NCBI RefSeq assembly: GCF_009936045.1
Contig: NZ_QWEQ01000011.1
Span: forward strand, 103,726-167,725
Reading direction: 5' to 3'
From: Emergencia sp. 1XD21-10
GTDB lineage: Bacteria; Bacillota; Clostridia; Peptostreptococcales; Anaerovoracaceae
Length of the DNA: 64,000 bases
Part shown: positions 60,022 through 64,000 of the stretch, in pieces
Position numbering within the stretch: position 1 is the stretch's first letter
How the letters are laid out: each line of letters starts with the position of its first letter
The notes under the pieces: generated by a model
What the model was told of the DNA's origin: nothing
The model's input: only the letters and a program-made list of their open reading frames with translations
Database searches by the model: none
Program-made: the position numbers and the translations under genes

Positions 60022-61200
60022 TTAGTTTACCATAGTTTTTTCAAGAAAACGATATAAAATCTCTGCAGTTTGCACTACAGTATCCATCTGTACATATTCA
60101 TCAGCGCTGTGGTAATTTTCTCCATCTGGTCCAAAGATTAGCGCCGGTGCGCCCAGTCTGGTTCCCAGATAGTTAAAATCTCCAATGCTCTGAAAATAGG
60201 ATATATTTGCCTCCTTTCCCGTCACATCGCGTACTGCCTGTGCAAAATCACGGGTATACAGGTTATTTTCTTCTGTCACATATGGCATGAATCCTTTTGA
60301 GCCCTCTGATGGCGCTTCCCGAAAACAAATTTCGTATCTGCACTTAACCGCTGCTCTATCAAGGGCTTTCTTAATTTCTGCTTCGATGGTTTGCGGAGAT
60401 TCTCCTCTGACAATATGCCAAAACAGTTTCACTACAGCTTTATCAGGCACACTGCAGGCACCACCGTCGCAATCTATTGCAACAACACAAGCTGCCCCTT
60501 TCCCAAGCTTATCATCTTCCACATAGTTAATGTTTTCCAGTTCTGCAACAAACTTTGAAGCATCTAAAGCCGCACTAATTCCTTTCTGCGGATCTGCCGC
60601 ATGGGCAGACTTTCCGTAAAACTCGACTGTAAGACCGTAGCCGCCTCGCGCACCCAGGCACATGGTTGGGAAAGCGTTTCCTGTAAATCCTGCACTAGGT
60701 TCTGTAATAATGGAATAGTCAATATCCGCAAGCAGTCCGTCTTCTATCATAGCATTTGTCCCCATGCCATAAGGACCTTCTTCCACAGATACTAAGGATA
60801 GCAGCAATCTTCCTTTAAATGCTTTATAGGTTTTCAAAAATTTTTGCACTGCCGCTATTGCGGCGGCGCATCCGGACTTCATGTCCAGTGCGCCTACGCC
60901 ATAAAAGCGGTCTTCAATCATCTCACCGCAGGGGTTTTTACTCCATCCGTCGCAGAGCTTAACGGTATCCAGATGTCCATTGATATGAATGGTCGGACCT
61001 TCCTTTCCGCAGCTTGCTTCAATGAGTAAATTCTTCCCATGAAATCCGGTGATTTTTTCTTCGTAATAAGCATGCACCTTAACAGGTATATTTTGTTCTT
61101 CGAATATCTGGCAGACATATTCCATGACATCCTCTTCTTCAAAGTAAGGACTGTCAATTGCAACCAGATTTTCCAGAAGCTTGATTACTTCATTACACAT
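60022..61200 (-). CDS. M20-family metallopeptidase (ArgE/DapE type)
   Basis: The 392-residue protein has the M20 zinc and catalytic residues: HLDTV, ALDMKSG (bridging Asp), SVEEGP (Glu-Glu), ITEPSAG and the last His in GENYHSADEY. The dimerisation domain lies at about 190-300. It removes an acyl or aminoacyl group from a small peptide or acyl amino acid in the cytosol. It follows the antiporter gene by 5 nt. Confidence 0.92.
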   Translation of the reverse strand: MCNEVIKLLENLVAIDSPYFEEEDVMEYVCQIFEEQNIPVKVHAYYEEKITGFHGKNLLIEASCGKEGPTIHINGHLDTVKLCDGWSKNPCGEMIEDRFYGVGALDMKSGCAAAIAAVQKFLKTYKAFKGRLLLSLVSVEEGPYGMGTNAMIEDGLLADIDYSIITEPSAGFTGNAFPTMCLGARGGYGLTVEFYGKSAHAADPQKGISAALDASKFVAELENINYVEDDKLGKGAACVVAIDCDGGACSVPDKAVVKLFWHIVRGESPQTIEAEIKKALDRAAVKCRYEICFREAPSEGSKGFMPYVTEENNLYTRDFAQAVRDVTGKEANISYFQSIGDFNYLGTRLGAPALIFGPDGENYHSADEYVQMDTVVQTAEILYRFLEKTMVN

Positions 61201-61205
61201 TTTTC

Positions 61206-62648
61206 TTACGCATTAGCCTCGTTTTCTTTTGCAACTGCTGCAGCTTCTTCAGGTGTCTTTTCCCACAAGAACATTTTGAAGCAGGTGCAAAGGATTGCAA
61301 TAATCGGTGTCAGGTAGCACAGGAATGTGTATGGTGCATAATCCCATGCAGATACGCCCAGTGCGCCTAAGTAAAATACACCGCAAAGTCCCCAAGGTAC
61401 TAACTGAGAAGTTACTGTACCAGAGTCTTCACAAGTTCTGGATGCCAGTCTTCTCTGCAGGTTCAGCTTGTCGTATGCAGGCAGGTACATTCTTCCTGGA
61501 ATGATGATTGCTACATACTGAGAACCGGATAAGAAGTTAACGACAACGGAAGTAATATTGTGAGTGATAACCAGACCTCTCGGTGTACGGGTCAGTCTTT
61601 CCATCTTGTCCAGGATTGCTTCCATTACCAGACATTTTTCTAAGATACCGCCATAGGACAGACCCAAGTAACCAAGGGACAGCGTCCACATCATGGACTG
61701 AATACCACCGCGGTTTACCAAAGAGTCTACGATATCAGAACCAGTTTCCATGGAGAAGCCATTATTCATGTATACCATCAAGTCATACAGGTTATAACCC
61801 TGTGTAATTACTGCAATCAACATTGCAAACAGCGATCCTACAACCATAATTGCCAGTGCACTGACCTGCTTAGCAGCAAGTACAACGATCAGAACCAGCG
61901 GCAGCAGACTGATGATGACATGCAGTGCATCAATATCGAAGTTTGCCTCAATTGCGCCTAAAATTTCATTTACACTCTCCATATCCATGTTGGATGCAGA
62001 GTATTTGCTTCCGATAATAGCATATAATACTAAGCTGATTACGTATGCAGGAACAGTAGTGTAAACCATTGCTCTAACATGGTCAAACAGGTTTGCTTCA
62101 CAAACACCTGCAGCCAGGTTGGTGGAGTCGGACATCGGAGACAGTTTGTCACCAAGTACTGCACCGGAAATTACTGCACCGGCAGTAATAGGAGCTGGAA
62201 TACCAAGACCTACGCTGATACCCATGAACGCAACACCAAAGGTAGCCGCTGTAGTCCAGCTGGAACCGATACAGATTGCGGATACGGAACATACCACACA
62301 AGCGGTTACCAGGAAAACAGACGGGCTGATAATTTTAAGTCCATAATAAATGAGGGACGGAATGGTTCCACAAGCAATCAGCATTGGAATCAACAGACCG
62401 ATGAACATCAGAATGAGCATCGGTACGGTAGCGATTTTGCAGCCGTGAAGAATACCCTCCTCAATCTGTGCCCACTTTGTGCCAGTGGCCATCAACAGGA
62501 TTACTGCAAAGGCAATGGAAAATACCAGAGTCAGATGAATCTCCGGAGAATATCCCAGTACCAGCTGTGCAATAATCACCACAAACAAAAATGCAATAAT
62601 AACGACGGAAATACCGAACGACGGTTTTTTTAATGTTTTTTCGTTCAT
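61206..62648 (-). CDS. NhaC-family Na+/H+ (or solute) antiporter
   Basis: The 480-residue protein has about twelve membrane helices. NhaC features include CIGSSWTTAATFGVAFMGIS, GAVLGDKLSPMSDSTNLAAG and TCEDSGTVTSQLVPWGLCG. The family includes Na+/H+ antiporters and exchangers of malate/lactate or amino acids. In this operon, with an M20 peptidase and two amidohydrolases, import of the substrate coupled to ions is a possible role. It is the first gene of the operon; AAAAGGAAA precedes the ATG. Confidence 0.9.
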   Translation of the reverse strand: MNEKTLKKPSFGISVVIIAFLFVVIIAQLVLGYSPEIHLTLVFSIAFAVILLMATGTKWAQIEEGILHGCKIATVPMLILMFIGLLIPMLIACGTIPSLIYYGLKIISPSVFLVTACVVCSVSAICIGSSWTTAATFGVAFMGISVGLGIPAPITAGAVISGAVLGDKLSPMSDSTNLAAGVCEANLFDHVRAMVYTTVPAYVISLVLYAIIGSKYSASNMDMESVNEILGAIEANFDIDALHVIISLLPLVLIVVLAAKQVSALAIMVVGSLFAMLIAVITQGYNLYDLMVYMNNGFSMETGSDIVDSLVNRGGIQSMMWTLSLGYLGLSYGGILEKCLVMEAILDKMERLTRTPRGLVITHNITSVVVNFLSGSQYVAIIIPGRMYLPAYDKLNLQRRLASRTCEDSGTVTSQLVPWGLCGVFYLGALGVSAWDYAPYTFLCYLTPIIAILCTCFKMFLWEKTPEEAAAVAKENEANA

Positions 62649-62867
62649 TTTCCTTTTGGGTTGTTATACTTTACAACCGCTCTCCTTTCTTTCTTTTTTT
62701 GCATTATATACGGGCTCAGTTTTACTTTGTGTTTTATATTTTGTTTTATACCATGTTTATCGGCGGAGAAAACAAACATTTTTGGTGGGTTGAATTTTAG
62801 AAAGGAATTAATTATAATGAATTTAACACATTATAATCTCTGCAACAAAATAGAAAGGACACCTATA

Positions 62868-63587
62868 ATGAAGAAATTTTTAAAGATAATCTGCTGTGTC
62901 GTACTGGCACTGACATTCGTAGCAGGAACCCCTCTTGTGGAACTGGGCACTGGTTTCAATGTGTCTTCTTCTGCCGCATATGCTGCCACTAAAATTTCAA
63001 AGCCAAAGATTTCGCTGAAATATGTGAACAATTATTCCGATATTAAAATTTCTTGGAAAAAATGTTCAGGTGCACAAAAATACTGGGTTTATCGAGCCGA
63101 AAAAGGAAAAAAGTATAGACGTATTAAAGTAACGAGCAGCACCTCCTTTACAGATAAATCGGTGTCATACAACAGAAAATACTCCTATAAAGTATGTGCT
63201 ATCGGAAAAAATGGAAAAAAGAGCTCGTTTAGCAACATAAAATCAGGTCTTATAGAGTGCGATGATCTGACCTATGACGACTGTTTTGGTGTTCCTGATT
63301 TCGGTTATTGGTTTTATTGCGAGCCATATGATATATATCGCAACGATTTCGGAGTCAATTATATGTACGATTTAGAAGATATACTTGCTAACGACATTTC
63401 ATTAACTGACGCTGCCGACTTATATTCGATATGGCTTGATTTATATGGGTTTGATCTTGTAGATGAAGACTATAGCTATGAATTTGACTCATATGACTAC
63501 CTTTATATTCGGAATTATGACAGCATGGGTCTTGCTGTATCACTTTCAAAAGACGGAATTACTATTTTTATCACAGAATTAGATTAA
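62868..63587 (+). CDS. Secreted protein with one fibronectin type III-like domain (second)
   Basis: The 239-residue protein starts at 62868 after AGAAAGGACACC; a longer in-frame start at 62661 has no ribosome site and would place 69 residues before the signal peptide. A signal peptide covers about 1-44 (IICCVVLALTFVAGTPLVEL, AYAATK). The FN3-like domain is about 47-125 (KISWKKCSGAQKYWVYRAEK, TDKSVSYNRKYSYKVCAIGK). The C-terminal 100 residues are very rich in Asp and Tyr and unrecognised. It is related in plan to the protein at 2954. Confidence 0.72.
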   Translation: MKKFLKIICCVVLALTFVAGTPLVELGTGFNVSSSAAYAATKISKPKISLKYVNNYSDIKISWKKCSGAQKYWVYRAEKGKKYRRIKVTSSTSFTDKSVSYNRKYSYKVCAIGKNGKKSSFSNIKSGLIECDDLTYDDCFGVPDFGYWFYCEPYDIYRNDFGVNYMYDLEDILANDISLTDAADLYSIWLDLYGFDLVDEDYSYEFDSYDYLYIRNYDSMGLAVSLSKDGITIFITELD

Positions 63588-63597
63588 ATGTTTTCTT

Positions 63598-63637
63598 AAA
63601 GCTCCAATCAACTTTCACCATTGATTGGAGCTTTCTT
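63598..63637. terminator. Terminator between the FN3-like gene and COG1373 copy 4
   Basis: AAAGCTCCAATCAA (63598-63611) pairs perfectly with TTGATTGGAGCTTT (63621-63634), a 14-bp stem that works in both directions. Confidence 0.93.
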
Positions 63638-63647
63638 CTTGTCGTTC

Positions 63648-64000
63648 TCAGATTAATCCCGCCATATAAATCGGAAGATATGTGATTCCGTCCTCATACA
63701 GCAAATCCTTTGTGTACAGGATATATTTATCCTTTACTTTTAAGTCATACTTTTTCAGCAAATAATCGAAGGACTTGTGCTGCTTATATCCTGAAGATTT
63801 AACTTCTATAGGCACGATTTTTCTCTTTCTCACTGTCAGGAAATCTATCTCATATTTACTTTCTTTTGCTGCATCTGCCCCTTGATACTTAAACTCATGA
63901 AAATACAGCGCATTGCCGCTTGCACGCAGCATCTGCGCTGCCATGTTTTCCATAATCATGCCCTGGTTGATTCCCAGTTTATCGAATATCAGCGATTTAT
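63648..64000 (-). CDS. COG1373 ATPase, C-terminal part (copy 4), cut by window edge
   Basis: The frame is open to the right edge; 117 codons are visible, reading SLIFDKLGINQGMIMENMAA, then FHEFKYQGADAAKESKYEID, FLTVRKRKIVPIEVKSSGYK and a Leu-Ile end. This is the DUF4143 tail with the PD-(D/E)XK-like E-D-ExK pattern (EID, EVK). The Walker motifs would lie beyond the window. It ends next to a bidirectional terminator. Confidence 0.85.
   Translation of the reverse strand, partial: KSLIFDKLGINQGMIMENMAAQMLRASGNALYFHEFKYQGADAAKESKYEIDFLTVRKRKIVPIEVKSSGYKQHKSFDYLLKKYDLKVKDKYILYTKDLLYEDGITYLPIYMAGLI

Noticed and set aside
62661..62867. Longer version of the second FN3-like protein
   Set aside because: It would put 69 residues in front of a clear signal peptide; the start at 62868 has a ribosome site.
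1..64000. tRNA or rRNA genes
   Set aside because: I saw no stretch with the tRNA TTC-loop and CCA-end pattern or rRNA-like sequence; a covariance-model scan would settle it.

Overview
The window reads as chromosomal DNA of a spore-forming anaerobic Firmicute. Evidence for a spore former is spoIIR and a DUF3794-LysM protein. Clostridial hallmarks include NAD-linked dihydroorotate dehydrogenase (pyrK-pyrD), pyrB with a separate pyrI, a VanG-type glycopeptide resistance cluster, COG1373 ATPases and an ABC-LytTR-DUF3021 operon. The gene content fits the Clostridia, perhaps the Family XIII / Anaerovoracaceae neighbourhood; that placement is an inference from content, not a measured match.

Layout. 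1-2.4 kb: an HMG-CoA lyase-like gene behind a sigma-54 promoter, next to a frameshifted sigma-54 activator. 3-9.3 kb: a secreted FN3-like protein, a Fic protein, an ABC/DUF3021/LytTR operon and the first COG1373 ATPase. 9.4-16.7 kb: gene remnants, a ClC transporter, DUF1846, a 33-residue membrane protein, DUF1934, ddl, hslO and htrA. 17-25.5 kb: a TetR-MFS efflux pair, then a GntR regulator facing an operon of an Fe-S flavoprotein, hypA, a DUF5692-like membrane protein and hypB. 26-30.6 kb: vanR-vanS / vanW-vanG-vanXY. 31-39.6 kb: proC, an amidohydrolase, sporulation genes, ispE-GntR, an Ig-like membrane protein and tadA. 40 kb: a type I toxin-antitoxin-like locus. 41-47 kb: pyrC-K-D-F-E-B-I, then a short group II intron without an ORF. 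47.4-55.5 kb: two more COG1373 ATPases, an XRE/ABC operon, deoD and ansA. 55.6-62.6 kb: an operon of an NhaC-type antiporter, an M20 peptidase, two YtcJ-like amidohydrolases and a BTAD regulator. The right edge has a second FN3-like secreted protein and part of a fourth COG1373 ATPase.

The most unusual structure is intergenic. At least five islands contain modules of about 36-37 bp with a locus-specific end word at each end, usually inverted. Modules are repeated at spacings of 42, 51, 52 or 83 bp, close to whole helical turns. They occur at about 16.8-17.1, 20.15-20.47, 25.65-25.95, 30.60-30.83, 44.09-44.20 and 55.46-55.58 kb. The end words differ from island to island while module length is almost constant. 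I know no named element with this design.

The best-supported regulatory circuit is the GntR regulator at 19.3 kb. TGGT-N3-ACCA operators occur at its own promoter and twice, exactly 100 bp apart, around a consensus promoter of the flavoprotein-hypA-DUF5692-hypB operon. No hydrogenase structural gene is visible, so the nickel enzyme this unit serves is unknown.
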